Part shown: positions 42,542 to 54,650 of the stretch, in pieces
Layout of the letters: the number at the start of each line of letters is the position of its first letter
How positions within the stretch are numbered: the first letter of the stretch is position 1
NCBI GenBank assembly: GCA_028829895.1
Contig: CM054182.1
Span: forward strand, 62,535,879-62,599,878
Length of the DNA stretch: 64,000 nucleotides
Direction: 5' to 3'
Origin: Sinotaia quadrata
Lineage: Eukaryota > Mollusca > Gastropoda > Architaenioglossa > Viviparidae
Position numbers and translations under genes: made by a program
The notes under the pieces: model-generated
Told to the model about the DNA's origin: nothing
Seen by the model: the letters and a program-made list of their open reading frames with translations, nothing else
Databases searched by the model: none

Positions 42542-45500
42542 ATAGACTTAAAATGTAATATTTAAAATTACATGAACTCACTTTATAAAATTTCATTCAC
42601 AAAATAATTATTTAATACCTGATACTTAAATAGCAACTTATAGAATTTAACCTAATTGCACAAAATTAATTAAAAATTTACTTTTAAAGAGGTCATCCCA
42701 AACTAATAAGTAATATATAATTAATGCAGATGTGAGGAGGGTATAGGGCGATTAGGTGCAGAAAAGACAACTGCAATTGTCATTTTTTAAAAAACAAGTT
42801 CAGCATTTTAATAAAAGGCTCATTTAAAAAAAAAAACCCACTATATCTAATGTCTAAAAAAATAACAGAAGAGGCAACATTAATAGACTAAAATTGAATG
42901 TGAATGTTATCACTTATCTACAGGCATATGAAATCTAAATTTTAAAACAGCTATGAGAATGAAAAAACACCTGCTGCCTATAAACCTTCTGCCCCTTTGC
43001 CACATTAAAAAATAAAACCCTGCTCATGGCAAACAAATTTACCCCTCAAAAGAAAAAAGACTATTCATGGTAACCAGGCTTTTATTGCAAACATTTTTTA
43101 AACAAAATTAATGCCAAAGACTGAAACTGTGAAAGAGTTCTATGTCAATGTATTATATGTAGAATATTTATTCAGTTATTCACTTATTGTGAATATACAC
43201 ACATTCATCAACATTATTATTAAATCTAACATAATAAAATAAGAATTAAGATAGTGACTGACCTAATCCAATGAAAAACATGCGACCAGTGCGTGGTGTG
43301 AGTGCTTGAGTGAGGTAGGAAGAAAGGCTACAAGTGACACCATAACAGATCATGGTGTAGCCAACTAGCCACACACCAACAGGACACGTTACAAATGCCT
43401 AAGAAAGAAGAAAATAATATCAAATAATTTAGAAACATTGTTAAATGTTAAGTACAGAAAAACACAATCTCATGAATGTGATAATTATTAAGTTGTAGAT
43501 TTTAAAATAAAATATTATATTTTTGGCAATTCAGAAGTTTTATGCTGTAACACTCAGATTTATGTTTAGAATTTATGGACACAACACCCCCATCCCCCAA
43601 GAAAAGTACTTAGGCTGTTGTATCATATTAGTGTATTACATTCTTTACTATAAAAAGCACCACAATAAATAATATTTGCAAATAAAAATAATATATGAAA
43701 TTATTCATTAAATATATTTATATTCTTTATGTGTATGCATGTGTGAGAGAATGAATGAGAGAGACAGAAAGATAAAAGAGGATAAAGCACATAATTCACT
43801 ACCTATCTTGTCTTTTATTTTTAATTTTAACAAACAAATTATAACATTTCCAAAAGACCCTTATAATACGTGGCAACCTCTCGGTCACCAAGTGCGTTCG
43901 AAAATCAAATTAATATAAATTGCTGTGCCAACTATACTTAACAATAAATGCTTTTATGTGGCTCATTCTCTGGACAAGTGTACCGTTTTGTGATATGAAG
44001 TGCAAAAAGTAAAGTGGATTAAATCTAATTATTTTACATGTTAAAGTTTACAATAGGGTCAAAAGCTCACATAAAAATTATAAAAATGTTGATTTTAATT
44101 TTTATAGGAGGATGAAATGTGTAAAAAGCAGGTTTCTAGAGAAAACTTAGAAAGTAAGGTTAAGACGTATTTTATCAGGAAATATTTTAAAATATGCAAT
44201 ATCTCATTAATATAAATACATTTTCCTTGTCAATGTCAACCTGAATTATTAACTTAATCTGGATACATATTTTTAATATTTATTTAAAATGAGTACAAAA
44301 CTCTAACTTCGTCATGTGGAAACCTTATTCATCTTCTAGTTACAGAACTATCAACCATCATAAAATAGCTCTATTTTTCTCAATTCAACATAAAACAGTC
44401 TATACTATACATGACAAAAAGAAGGAAGGATAAAGTAAAATCACAGAAATGCATTTGTTACAAATGTTAGAAAATTTGTTTGTTTGAATTATTTACATAA
44501 TTTTGAAATTTTAATTATAGCACAAGCCATGGCACAAAAAGAGCCTGCCCATTGCAAATTAGAGTGGAGATGCGAAGTGAAGAATTATAATTGTTTACAA
44601 ATTAGAATTAGCACAGGAGTCCAATGCACATTTTTTTTTTAATAATTCCAGTGAAAAGTCCATAAAAGTTTACACATCCAAATTAAGTAAAAAAAAACCA
44701 GTTCCTTTTCCATATGAGCTGACATATCGAATGCTTAACGGTACAAGAAACCATGTTGGCCAACCGGCTTGACATCACACTATTTTCACACTAGGGGCAG
44801 GCAAAAATTCCTCCTCAAAGGAAATAGAACATGAATCATCAGCTAAATCGTAATATGATTCAGCTCTGGGTTGACAAAGTCTGCTGATAAGAGCAAAAGC
44901 ACTTCGACTTGAAGCGAAGACTTTTAAAAATTCCTTTTCAGCACAAGACGCTGACTATAGAAACTTGAAAGTCAAAGTCGTGTGTGTACAAACAGTCTTT
45001 CTATTAATATTAAATAACCAATCTAATTACTGTTATACAATGGTAGAATTGATACAGATTGTCTGTTAATATTTCCTTCACATTATTCGCTCATTTTGAA
45101 TTTGAATGAGTAAAAATGAGCATGTATGTAAAAGGTCGGAATCATCCCTACAACATATACTATAGCTACGTTTAGATTTAGGGACGTATACAACCAAACG
45201 CCTTCAAATGGGTTAATATGTAAAATAATTAGATTTAATCCACTTTATTTTTTGCACTTCATATAACAAAATGTTACACTTCTCCAGAGAATGAGCTATA
45301 TATAAACCTGTAATGCAAAGTTAGGATATAAAACATTAATATCATTACAAAACATAAATACACACCATTGTAACTTCGGAGCAAACAAAGCCAAACTGCA
45401 TGAAGCTAAAGAACAACAATGGTAACAACAGTATGAACTTGGCATTGCGGGAAAACTTAACAAGGGAGACTACTTGGCGTTTTACAGTCTGCCAAGGAGC

Positions 45501-47909
45501 AGCCACAGGAGAGAATAGACGGGATGATAATGATTCCATAAAAAAAGCTGATATTCCAATGGCAACAACCACTAAGGCTAGATAAATGCCAAACAGTAAA
45601 TATTTTGTGGTGTCAGCCACCATGGACTCTGTGCCATTTAATGTATCTTGATGGCAAAACTGTGAGCCGCAAGGATTATATGTATAAGTGGTGGCTGCAG
45701 CATCTTTTCCAGCAGGGATGTCAGCAAGAAATTCTGTAGTAAATCTGCTTGTTTCTGTCATTAAAACATTTGGTATAATCAAAGTGCTTCCAACTTCAAG
45801 GGAATTTGATGAAATGGGTATGGGCATGATTGTGGTTTGTCCTGAGTGATTGGATGGCAATGGAATTGCTATACTTCTGGCTGCTCCAGGCCTGTCACCA
45901 AATGTAAGAATTAAGGAAGCAATGAGGTTGCCAATGACAAGATTGCACTGGTAAATGAGACAAAAGATGCCAAAATATCGGTCAGAAGTGCGTTCAACTG
46001 TCTGTCCTTTGACACTCGCCTCTCCACGAGCTAGCAGCACAATATATGTAGACATGGCATTCCAGATGACTGCCATCATGGCCCCACTAAATGCAGAACT
46101 GGGTACCATGAGCCACATTCTGGGATACAGATTAGCGCCAATATATAGCAGTTGAATTGCCAGACCGATTGTGATAGAGTGGCGAACACCAAGCCGCTGG
46201 ACAATGACGGGACTGAGCAAGCTACCCAGAGTGTAGAAAGCAAAGTAGACTGCTAACGATATGAGACCAACACCTCCCTCCTGATTGATGCTGCTCTGCA
46301 AATTGCGGGTGGCATTGATGGAAATTAAAAGCAGAGTAACAACAAGTGACATCAAAATCAAGTTCAATGTGTGCCGCCCACTTGCGACAACTGGTTCTGC
46401 CTTTTTGTCTGGACCCGCATATAATGTCTCCCTTTCACCAGGTGTAAGAGGTGTGTCATGGCCCAGAGATTCAGGTTGCTTCAATGTATCTCTGAGAGAC
46501 ATCATGGAACCAAATTCTATGTCAGCACGCACATGTGGCATGGCTCTCTGGAGAGCTCGCCCTATTGAGTTCACACTAGCAGATGTGAGATTAATAAAGC
46601 TGTTTCGTTCAGGTAAGCCAAATGTAGTGTCTGTTCGACCCTGCTTCATGCGTTTGTACATACGTAAGCTTTCTGTACTATCCATCCAGTTACCTTCCTC
46701 TGGAATTGGCTCTGTAAGTGAATGATATACTGGACCATTATGCTCTTCTACAGGCACTGGAACAAATTCCTCCAAAACCCTATCTTGCATTGGTTCCACA
46801 AAGGTAGCGACAATGGTCTCTGGCTCCAATGGGATGGGGTCTCGAACCATGACATCTTTACCATGGTCAGCAATTTCATCACATGCCCCAATGCTTTTAG
46901 AAGAGGATATAACTGGCCACTGCATTTGACTACTATATCTGTTCTTCACATCACTTTCAAAGAGAGAGGAGTCCAAAGCATCATTCTCAGGACTGTCTGG
47001 ATTTTCATCATATTGGTCCAGTAAATCTGAAGAGTCAGTAAATGCTCTGTTGCGGTAGAAGTCATGCACTGGAGTTGCCTCAGAGCTGGAAGATGTTGCA
47101 TGGATAGTATCCAGGGTGCAGGGGCCATCCTCCCCTTTGGAGTATTTGGAAGAGCTCAGAAGAAAAGTTTCACTGGTAACACTGGATATGGTGTCTGTGT
47201 AATCACTGTTCATATATGCATCTGAAGAATCAGAATTATAACCTTTGACCTCCAGCAAGTCAGCAGAGTGTAGCTGCATTTCACGCTTCAGGAATTTACC
47301 AATAACACTCACAGGTGGTTGCACCTCACCCGGGACTGGTATGATTTCAAAAGGATGTGTGATTTCAATCGATGGATTGGGGTGGTCTAGGATTGAGTGG
47401 GAGAGAGCTGATGGCATTGTTACATCTGCAGTAGCCATGTTGTCTAGAACATCCAAATCCACAAGTGGTGGATTCTCTAAAGCAGGTGTGATTTTAAATG
47501 GATTGCAAACACCTGGCGACAGCTGATGAAAATCAGTTATGGGATCAGATTGTAGCTGTGAGAAGTCCAGCACAGGAGAGTTCATTTTGTTTAGAGATTC
47601 AAAATCTGCAAAGTTATTCTCAAAACTGACGCCACCTCCACACAGCATAAAACCATTAGGAAGAGACTCTGTGCCATTCTCACCACAAGCAGCTGCATGT
47701 TCATGGCCTGATTCTTCATTCTTGGCAAGTTGAGTTGTATCGCCATAATTTGTCACAAACATGGTCTCCATCTGGGGCTTTGAAGTTCCAGAGTATGAAG
47801 GCAAGGGTAGAGGTTCAGAAGGCTGGGAGGCTGCTGAGTGCAATGGGGCTTGTGATTGGTCACTTGCTGGTCCTGGGGCTTTGGGGGTTTCTAGCATTGC
47901 CTGAACCAT
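41335..47909 (-). CDS. UNC93A-like major-facilitator-type membrane protein, four coding exons, about 1023 aa
   Basis: Exons 47909-45366, 43398-43263, 42228-42073 and 41570-41335 join with phases 0, 1 and 1 into one frame. UNC-93 proteins are 11-12-TM relatives of the major facilitator fold; UNC93A is a poorly understood membrane protein, C. elegans unc-93 modulates a two-pore K+ channel, and UNC93B1 escorts Toll-like receptors. Family marks seen: NLQSSINQEGGVGLISLAVY after TM1, SDRYFGIFCLIYQCNLVIGN, the loop CGSQFC, VGYTMICYGV in exon 2, GLWGFADGIWNVNAN in exon 3 and AITMAYSTFFC in exon 4. Unusual: about 510 hydrophilic, Ser/Pro/acid-rich residues precede TM1, whereas UNC93A proteins are usually about 450 aa in total. 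This tail has an NPF (136-138) and several acidic-dileucine-like motifs, suggesting trafficking control (inference). Confidence 0.93.
42073..42228 (-). CDS. UNC93-like coding exon 3
   Basis: The acceptor TTTAAATAG|TTCTG at 42229/42228 completes a Val codon. 156 bp encode LCLMCCAAAVLNLAMLLF through FFITGLWGFADGIWNVNAN. The donor AATA|GTAAGT at 42073/42072 is strong. The acceptor is duplicated upstream in a minisatellite. Confidence 0.92.
42201..42360. repeat. 40-bp minisatellite, 4 copies, carrying the UNC93 exon 3 splice acceptor
   Basis: Copies start at 42201, 42241, 42281 and 42321. The first spans the real junction (AAATAG|TTCTGTG on the minus strand). The second repeats it perfectly 40 bp upstream. 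The third and fourth are diverged and lose the acceptor. Confidence 0.9.
42505..42537. repeat. (AAT)n microsatellite
   Basis: About 11 AAT units in the UNC93 intron. Confidence 0.95.
43263..43398 (-). CDS. UNC93-like coding exon 2
   Basis: Lies between TTCTTAG|GCA (43399/43398) and TTAG|GTCAGT (43263/43262), 136 bp. It encodes AFVTCPVGVWLVGYTMICYG and continues to RTGRMFFIGL, a characteristic UNC93 stretch. Confidence 0.92.
43952..44042 (+). repeat. Left terminal inverted repeat
   Basis: Pairs with 45205-45301. The inner 45 bp are nearly identical. Confidence 0.75.
44775..44954 (-). other. Candidate alternative terminal exon of the UNC93-like gene, inside the transposon
   Basis: On the minus strand TTTCTATAG at 44963-44955 is a plausible acceptor, followed at once by 59 open codons and TGA at 44777-44775. 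The frame is phase 0, matching the donor of the first coding exon, so splicing here would replace the C-terminal TM helices with SASCAEKEFLKVFASSRSAF and an acidic tail (SFEEEFLPAPSVKIV). It has no ATG of its own. It could instead be a transposase remnant. No homologue is recognised. Confidence 0.3.
45205..45301 (-). repeat. Right terminal inverted repeat
   Basis: Pairs with 43952-44042. It ends about 65 bp from the UNC93 donor at 45365. Confidence 0.75.
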
Positions 47910-47925
47910 GGCTGCTAGTTAGGGT
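45366..47925 (-). CDS. UNC93-like exon with start codon: N-terminal tail and first TM helices
   Basis: The exon starts after TTTTCAG at 47926. The ATG at 47909 is in a CAGCCATGG context, with an in-frame TAA four codons upstream, so it is the first Met available. It encodes 848 residues, with TM1 at about 515-533, a large extracellular loop at about 675-765 with NHS and NGT glycosylation sites, and TMs up to FMQFGFVCSEVTM. The donor ACAATG|GTGTGT at 45366/45365 is phase 0. Confidence 0.93.
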
Positions 47926-48203
47926 CTGAAAATCAAGTAAGCATATGTTCAGAATGCAGGTTACAACATTGTTTTTTATTTTGACTGACTGTTATAAATG
48001 TAATGTTTTGTTCTAACTTCTATGGTTCAGCAATTGTCCGATTAGGTAACTTTATCCACATGAAGAAAAGGATCCAAGACAGTTAAGATTATGACATAAT
48101 TAATCTACACCAAACAATAATATAAAAATATTGGAAATACCTATGACTTCAAAGAGCAATTATATTTGTCTAAAGTTCTTACATGATTACATCAGCCTAC
48201 AGA

Positions 48204-48400
48204 TGTTATAAATAAGTGTCTGCAAAGAGTGGTGATGTCAGGCTAAAGTTATTATAAATGGGTGTCTGTAAAGAGTGGTGATGTCAGGCTAAAGTTATTA
48301 TAAATGGGTGTCTGTAAAGAGTGGTGATGTCAGGCTAAAGTTATTATAAATGGGTGTCTGTAAAGAGTGATGATGTCAGGCTAAAGTTATTAGGCCTATA
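48204..48400. repeat. About 46-bp minisatellite, 4 copies
   Basis: The unit is near TTATAAATGGGTGTCTGTAA followed by AGAGTGGTGATGTCAGGCTA. Confidence 0.92.
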
Positions 48401-49195
48401 AACAGATGCATGTGCAAAGAGAATGATGTACAGTTAAAATGAGTTATTACTTTCCAATAATTATTAATTAGTGCACATAAAAATGGCAGTTCTATGCATC
48501 CAATAAAGCGAGAAAACATAGTGGTTGACATTTCCAAACAAACTGCTAGAGGTGACGAATTGTTATCCTTTTAAATATTAATTAACAATAACATGCTGGG
48601 CAATCACCAAGTAAGGTACTCACTTTACTTCATGTTGTACTATTAAACAAAAAAGAAGACCAGTTCTGTGTTGATCACTTGATGACTGCACTATTAAGCC
48701 ATTTTGAATGCCCACCAAACAGTAAGTGTTATGTGTACTGTATATAAATGTGCATTGATTTGCCTTTAAATATAATTCTCTAAAATAAAATTTGCATTAA
48801 AAAATATAGAGGGTAAAATGTTGCAAACTCCCAATAATATAATAACACTGAGCTATATATAATGCCAAATATTTTCTGAAACAAAGCGAAGCATGGCAGA
48901 GTGAACGCATGCTCCCAACACACATGCACAATCGATAAATTATTATCCCATTGAGCATATTGGGCAATTTTCACTAAGTTCTTTGCTGTACGATATGTAA
49001 GGTGAAGTGTTACCAACACACACACTCACACACACAATCTTGACACTCTGGGCCGGAAACAAAAATATGTACAGAGGTCCCACCATTGTATTTATTTTTA
49101 GATCATTGTCCCACCTGCAAAACCACCCACTTTGCGAACTCAGTAGGTCAGTCTTAACCACAATCCAAATTTTGTTTCTTTGGGTTAGTAGACTG

Positions 49196-49475
49196 AAGAA
49201 GCATCGTTATGGCTACGTCACAGTCGTATTAAACCTGACAGGATTGTTTTACTACATCACAATCGTACACACCTGACAGGATCGTTATTACTTCGTCACA
49301 GTCATACACACCTGACGATCGTTTTTCTGGGTCACAGTCGTACATAAGTGATAGGATCGTTTTACTTCGTCACTCATACACACCTGACAGGATCGTTTTA
49401 CTACGTCACAGTCGTACATACCTAACAAGATCGTTATTACTTCGTCACAGTTGTACACGCCTGATAGGATCGATT
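49196..49475. repeat. About 40-bp degenerate repeat rich in CGTCAC boxes
   Basis: Seven or so units of TACGTCACAGTCGTACACAC plus CTGACAGGATCGTTTTAC. Most copies keep CGTCAC, a CRE half-site-like string. It lies in the probable first intron of the UNC93-like gene. Confidence 0.8.
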
Positions 49476-50664
49476 TTTAATCAGAGTTTTAAATTTTATA
49501 TGCGGTGTTAATTTTCTTGACTATTTTGAGTAGGTGGAATGGGAGTGTTTGTTTACTCTTAAGATGGTATTTCAGAAATGCTGTTTTGCTTCAACATGAC
49601 TAATAAAATGAATAAAATGCCAAGCTGATATCGATGACTTAAAGACCTGAATACAATCGGTCAATACCACCCTCTCGCTACTCTGCTCAAACGCGTCACT
49701 TTACTAAAAGCTAGTGAATCAGGGGCAGTAAGTCTTCAATGAAATCAGCTATTGTTGACAATGGTTACAGGGAGGTCAGTCGGTGCCCGCGGTCTCTGCG
49801 TTCTTGCCACATCTTTCATTCTGATGAGTATGAAATTCTGATGAGTATGAAGCAAGTTACTGAGACTGTGAATTGAACACTATGACAGGATTTTTACAGA
49901 AATGTACGTTCACTCGGCCACTAATGATCAGTTCCCGCCCTATTCCCTGTGTGCCCCGGATAAATAAACACACTAGACTGTTCAATAAACGAAAGGTTGA
50001 GAAAACCGAAGTCAAACGAAATCCTATTTTAATGATAAAAGTAAATAAGATGCTGCGGAAAACGAACAAAAGACAATAGTTATAAACTTTACAAACTAAG
50101 GGCAATTCTTCTCTAGCGGAGTACACTAGCTAGCGAAAACCAGTTTTGGCTAGAAACATTTCAGCGCAAAGCGGACTAACTGCTCGCCCTACATTGTCGC
50201 AATGCACTGACACAACAAGAATTATGTAGATCCAAGCCTTTATTTAATGCCGTGAATACCAAAATGAATGAGTAATTTAACAAGAAATCGATGTAGTGAT
50301 ATACTCTGAGCTATCACTTATCAGGTGGAAGAATCACCATTTATTTTTTTTAAATTTACTAATAACTGAATAACTCAATAAGACCAGATTAGTGGCCTTA
50401 CGATTCCATGTTCACGACAAAAATTAAAATGTTCTCACTTCAAAACAATGCTGGCTAAAGAAACAATAAGACGTCTCGTTTCTGAGAGAATTCGAGAGAA
50501 TAATCAGCTACACTTACATTACAGAATTAGGGAATACAAAAAATAGCCTTGTTTGTGGCAAAAGCTACTGCTGACAAAGACTGAAAGAGCAGACGACGTA
50601 TGCCGAGCTGACGTTCCAGCTACCACTAGCTAGCGACAAAGATGTTTTATACATCAGTACTCAC

Positions 50665-50810
50665 CGCGTACCCGAGTGTTTTAAGGCAGGAAAATTATTC
50701 CTTTGTTCACAAAGATGAACACAGCAAACCACGGGTCACGTCATACCCAAATGTATAGGCCTACCCCAAATCTTCGTCTCTGACCTAAGGAGAAAGCTGT
50801 AACGTGGTCG
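50665..50810 (-). promoter_or_regulatory. Candidate 5' UTR exon/promoter region of the UNC93-like gene
   Basis: A strong donor CGCG|GTGAGTAC (50665/50664) lies in a locally less AT-rich, CpG-containing stretch 2.7 kb upstream of the coding exon's acceptor, on the same strand. The exon start is unknown. Confidence 0.3.
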
Positions 50811-51484
50811 CCTCGAAACCATTTTATTTTCAAGTTCACGAGTTCCTGAGGATGATCCATAATAGAAAGTCACGCTGGGAAAACCTTCCTAAAATCGGGA
50901 TCTATGCCTTAGCACAAACGACGATTCCCATAGCCTTTGCACCCCTACGTAATAATTTGGCTTCGTCCTACGTTGGAGCCAATGGGAATGTATTTCCCTA
51001 CGTCAGATTTGCTGCGTCATACAATGCCAAAAGAAAGATCGCTCGCTCAAGGTGGATTCAATTGTTGCGAATGTTTAACTCTTATGTAGTTTGTAGCTGT
51101 AACCGGTGAAAACCTGATTTTCGCAGATGCACTTTGCTGACTGAAAACTTATACAGAATTATGACGCATTTTACAATTTCGAAGTCGAAGGGTAAATAAA
51201 ATGTGCCGATTTAAGACAAGACTTCGAAGAAAGCGTGTTGTCTACCACTGTTTTCGGGGAGTGGCAGTTTGGGATATATAGTGCTGCACATCGGACGACC
51301 CCCCCCCCACCACCATAACACCAGGAACGGCTACAACATCAACGCCACCGCCAGGAACAACATCAACTCCAACCCACGGATTACCGAGTATGGAGTCCGT
51401 CTTTGCCGGCCAGACATGTTTTCGCAACGGGTGCACGCAGCAGAAAGGCACCTCCCATTGGGGGGGGGGTCCCCCCTACCCAAA

Positions 51485-51510
51485 CGCGGAAGCCGGAAGC
51501 GTCCCCTACA
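51485..51510. repeat. Third, partial copy of the GC-rich motif
   Basis: CGCGGAAGCCGGAAGCGTCC followed by CCTACA matches the right 26 bases of the motif at 1417-1451 and 29418-29452 with one change. Confidence 0.6.
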
Positions 51511-52239
51511 GGCCTACATAACCAACCAACCGACAGTCCAAACACCTAAGAATCCCTTGGCGGACGGAATTTGAGAAACCGAACTTAATCCTTCAATTAC
51601 TAGCATGCCTTAGAAAGAGCAATTAATATAAAAATTACATAGTTTGTTTCGTTAGAAATTAATGAAGAGCGCAAACTGCAGTATCAATGAATATTTAATA
51701 TAAACTAGAAATTATTAAAACTCTAAGTGCAGTTTATGTATTACGATTCGGTTGCGGTGCGATGACTTTTATTGGTTTTGTGTAGACACAGACTTATTCT
51801 ATATTTAGCAAGTCTGAAGAACTATTCTTCGATAACCTCTCTCTAATTTGGAACTGGCATCCTCGTATTTTATTTAATTTCTTCCACAACCGTTTGCGTT
51901 TTCTACTATAACAATAAATTCCTAAACGTTCTGTAGTATTTATATTCTATTGCTAATTTTCAATATCGTCTTTCTATTTTCTGGATTGGAATGGGAGTTT
52001 GAAAGCAAAATGATTAGTCATCTATTAATTATTAGGTACCACAGAACACGTGACTAAAAATGTGGTGAGACGTGTAGGCCTGCCATGATAGGGTATTGAT
52101 AATTTTACTAATTAATCTATCCGCCCATGCGACAATCTTGAAACCAACATATACAGCCACATTCACCCACCAATACATCACAGTGAACACAAACTGCATA
52201 TGCAGGCATGCAAGGCACATTTACATTTTAGACACATTG

Positions 52240-52243
<4 letters not shown>

Positions 52244-52287
<44 letters not shown>
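52244..52287. repeat. (CT)n microsatellite
   Basis: About 22 CT units. Confidence 0.97.
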
Positions 52288-52290
<3 letters not shown>

Positions 52291-53339
52291 CACTCACTCA
52301 CACACATTCTAGTTAACAATAGTTAAAGATTTTGTATAGTTATTAACACTTGTCCGCAACTAAGAAATGGTACATACAAAGTCTTAAACTTCATGCATTT
52401 TTAACCTTCACAAACGCATAAGTTACTGTTGAATAAAATAAAGGTTTCTGAACAGCCTTTTTAAAAAAAAAATGTGGACTACAGAAATACGTTTTCAACA
52501 CTTGACCAGCTTTATGGTGATTTGTTTGACTAAAAGTGGTCCTTAGCTTTGGGCCTCATCTCTAATAATAGTAGCGTACTTGAGATAAGGAGAGACTCAT
52601 TGGCTGTGGGCGATAGTCAAACAGAATCTTTATTCTTGAGGTTGCATTGTGTACATAGCTGGGATGTAGTTTGTGTCAGTACAACAGAGGAAACATCCCA
52701 ACTACAACTCTTCAGAGGAGATAATTCAGGACAACACATATAACGAATGTGAAGCATGAAAACATGACACAAATACAACACGATGTTTTATAGAACACAA
52801 AAAACTAACAGTCGACATTTTGGCTAAATCTTTCATCATGACAGTCCAGTACAATTACGTATAGGCGGCGAATGAATGACGGATGAAAAACTTACCTGAA
52901 ACGTACCATAATACCATAAGACTTGAAATAAGTACGGTCTTTTTAAGGCAAGATAATATCAACAATTTGATTTTGACCAACCATTTCAACGTTAATTTAT
53001 TTATTTACTCTTTCAGAAAGTCTCGTGGCTGACTGACAGCCGAAGCTGGAGAGCCAGGTGGGAACAAGGGGTCACGCAGACGATAGGACAATGGCTTTTC
53101 GCTCAAGTGATCGGATTCAATCACATCTCGGGGTGAAAAACCTACAGGTGATCCCCGCTCTCTGGCTCAAAAGGGTGGACTTAAGTGTTTAGTCTGTCGA
53201 TGTGAACGACAAATCGGGTCCCGTGTACTACAGGCCGCGCACTTAAGCAACTATTGCAGAAAGAGTAGGCCATTTCCTGCTTCCGAACAAATTTGCACAT
53301 AGATAATCTACCAGACAATCAGTCAATCCTTTGTTCTCT

Positions 53340-53615
53340 GCACCCATGGCAATATGCACCTCTTTCCAGGACGAAAATCTCTCCCCTAGTTGTCTCCTCT
53401 ACTTGGCGCCCATGGCAATATGCACCTCTTTCCACAAGGTAAATCTCTCCCTTAGTTGTCTCCTCTATTTAGCGCCCATGGCAATATGCACCTCTTTCCA
53501 CAAGGTAAATCTCTCCCCTAGTTGTCTCCTCTATTTAGCGCCCATGGCAATATGCACCTCTTTCCACAAGGTAAATCTCTCCCCTAGATGTCTTTTCTAT
53601 TTAGCGCCTATGTGC
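53340..53615. repeat. 66-bp minisatellite, 4 copies
   Basis: The unit starts CCCATGGCAATATGCACCTC and includes GGTAAATCTCTCCCCTAGTT. The 22-residue periodic frame is an artefact of the 66-bp period. Confidence 0.95.
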
Positions 53616-54540
53616 ACAATTAGCAAAAATTAGAAACTAACGTAACACTAAAGAAAAACCAAACATCTGAGGAGCATGTTTGTTTCATCTTGAAGTAAAC
53701 TCATTGCTTAAGACATAGTATTTTGCATAGGATTATATATGGTCTAAAGTTATAATTTTACAAATCAGCATGATTGATCACTGGATTAAGTGTCAATATA
53801 AAACGTTTACAACAGCTACTTACTAATCAAATTTCAGATTACATCCTCTGTGGATGGATATATGTAATGCTAAAATAAAAATTACTGCTAGTTTTGCGTG
53901 TTTCACTCAAACTCACCCCAAAACCGCAATAGACTTTTCGTCTTCACGATGTTCTCAGTCTTGGTCTGCTTCTAAGCGAATCTAAGGGATCCCCACAGCC
54001 ACGCGGTGCGTCTGAGGTAGAGGACAGGAGGGCTGGCGGAGGGGGGTGGGTGAAACAGGTCGCACCAGTTTGGCGCACACCCTCAACCGCCCTCCGTCGT
54101 GTGTGTGTGTGGTGTTATGGGGCGAAGCCGCCTTGAACTGCCATTTTCAATTTTAGTATGGATTTTTCAAAGGAACCTTTAAAAAATATCAGCTAATATT
54201 CTCTGCATTTATATATTCACTTTGTAAAAAATGTGTTTGGCTACAAACTGCAGCTTCAGATGACTTTTCCACCATTTCGCTGCACACCATCTTGTTATTG
54301 GTAGAAAGGTTATTGCCTGGGAATGCAATATAATAGCACTATGAATATCTCTGCGCTTGGTATAACCTATGTAGGTCAAGACAGGGTAGAGAACTAGCAC
54401 GCATAAGAGAGTTCAGTGTTAGGTTGCACATTGCATCAGCCGTCTCAGGTAAGTTCTACCGATACGCCCCAGTGATTTTTCCAATTTGCCCTCATAGCCA
54501 CGCCCTTCAAATGTCTCTAACACATACGTCATACATCAGT
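53616..54540. other. Intergenic, nothing recognised
   Basis: No feature is supported; one short GTGTGT run lies at about 54100. Confidence 0.5.
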
Positions 54541-54547
54541 TGTAAGT

Positions 54548-54650
54548 AGTGTTTGCATATAATAAAATTCATAACCGGTTATTAATCGTTAATTTTTTAA
54601 ATAATCGGTTATGAATCGATTAATCGGTATTATGTATGTATGTATGTAAT
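54548..54650. mobile_element. hAT-type subterminal repeats (element end)
   Basis: TAGTGTTTGC is followed by inverted and direct copies of ACCGGTTATTAATCG, AATCGGTTATGAATCG and ATTAATCGG. Such AATCGGTTA clusters are typical near hAT ends. It lies 270 bp beyond the transposase fragment stop, so it is probably the same element's 3' end. Confidence 0.45.

Larger units (their letters stand above)
43950..45305. mobile_element. DNA transposon with about 90-bp terminal inverted repeats, in a UNC93 intron
   Basis: The left end (GCTCATTCTCTGGACAAGTG at 43961, on to AAAGTGGATTAAATCTAATT) reappears inverted at the right (45205-45301) with about 85% match. The interior is about 1.15 kb without an intact transposase, so it is non-autonomous or decayed. 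The target duplication was not resolved and the superfamily is unknown. Confidence 0.7.
47926..50664. other. Probable 5' UTR intron of the UNC93-like gene
   Basis: Lies between the TTTTCAG acceptor at 47926 and the candidate first-exon donor at 50664. It contains two tandem arrays (48204-48400 and 49196-49475) and no exon that I can support. Confidence 0.4.
50811..53330. other. Intergenic, no gene recognised
   Basis: Contains C- and G-runs (51300-51309, 51463-51478), the partial GC-rich motif at 51485-51510 and a (CT)n tract at 52244-52287. Remaining frames lack family character. Confidence 0.5.

Noticed and set aside
53040..53260. Moderately GC-rich segment with TCGGATTCAATC resembling a Pol III B box
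   Set aside because: No convincing A box at the right distance, no tail or second copy in the window.
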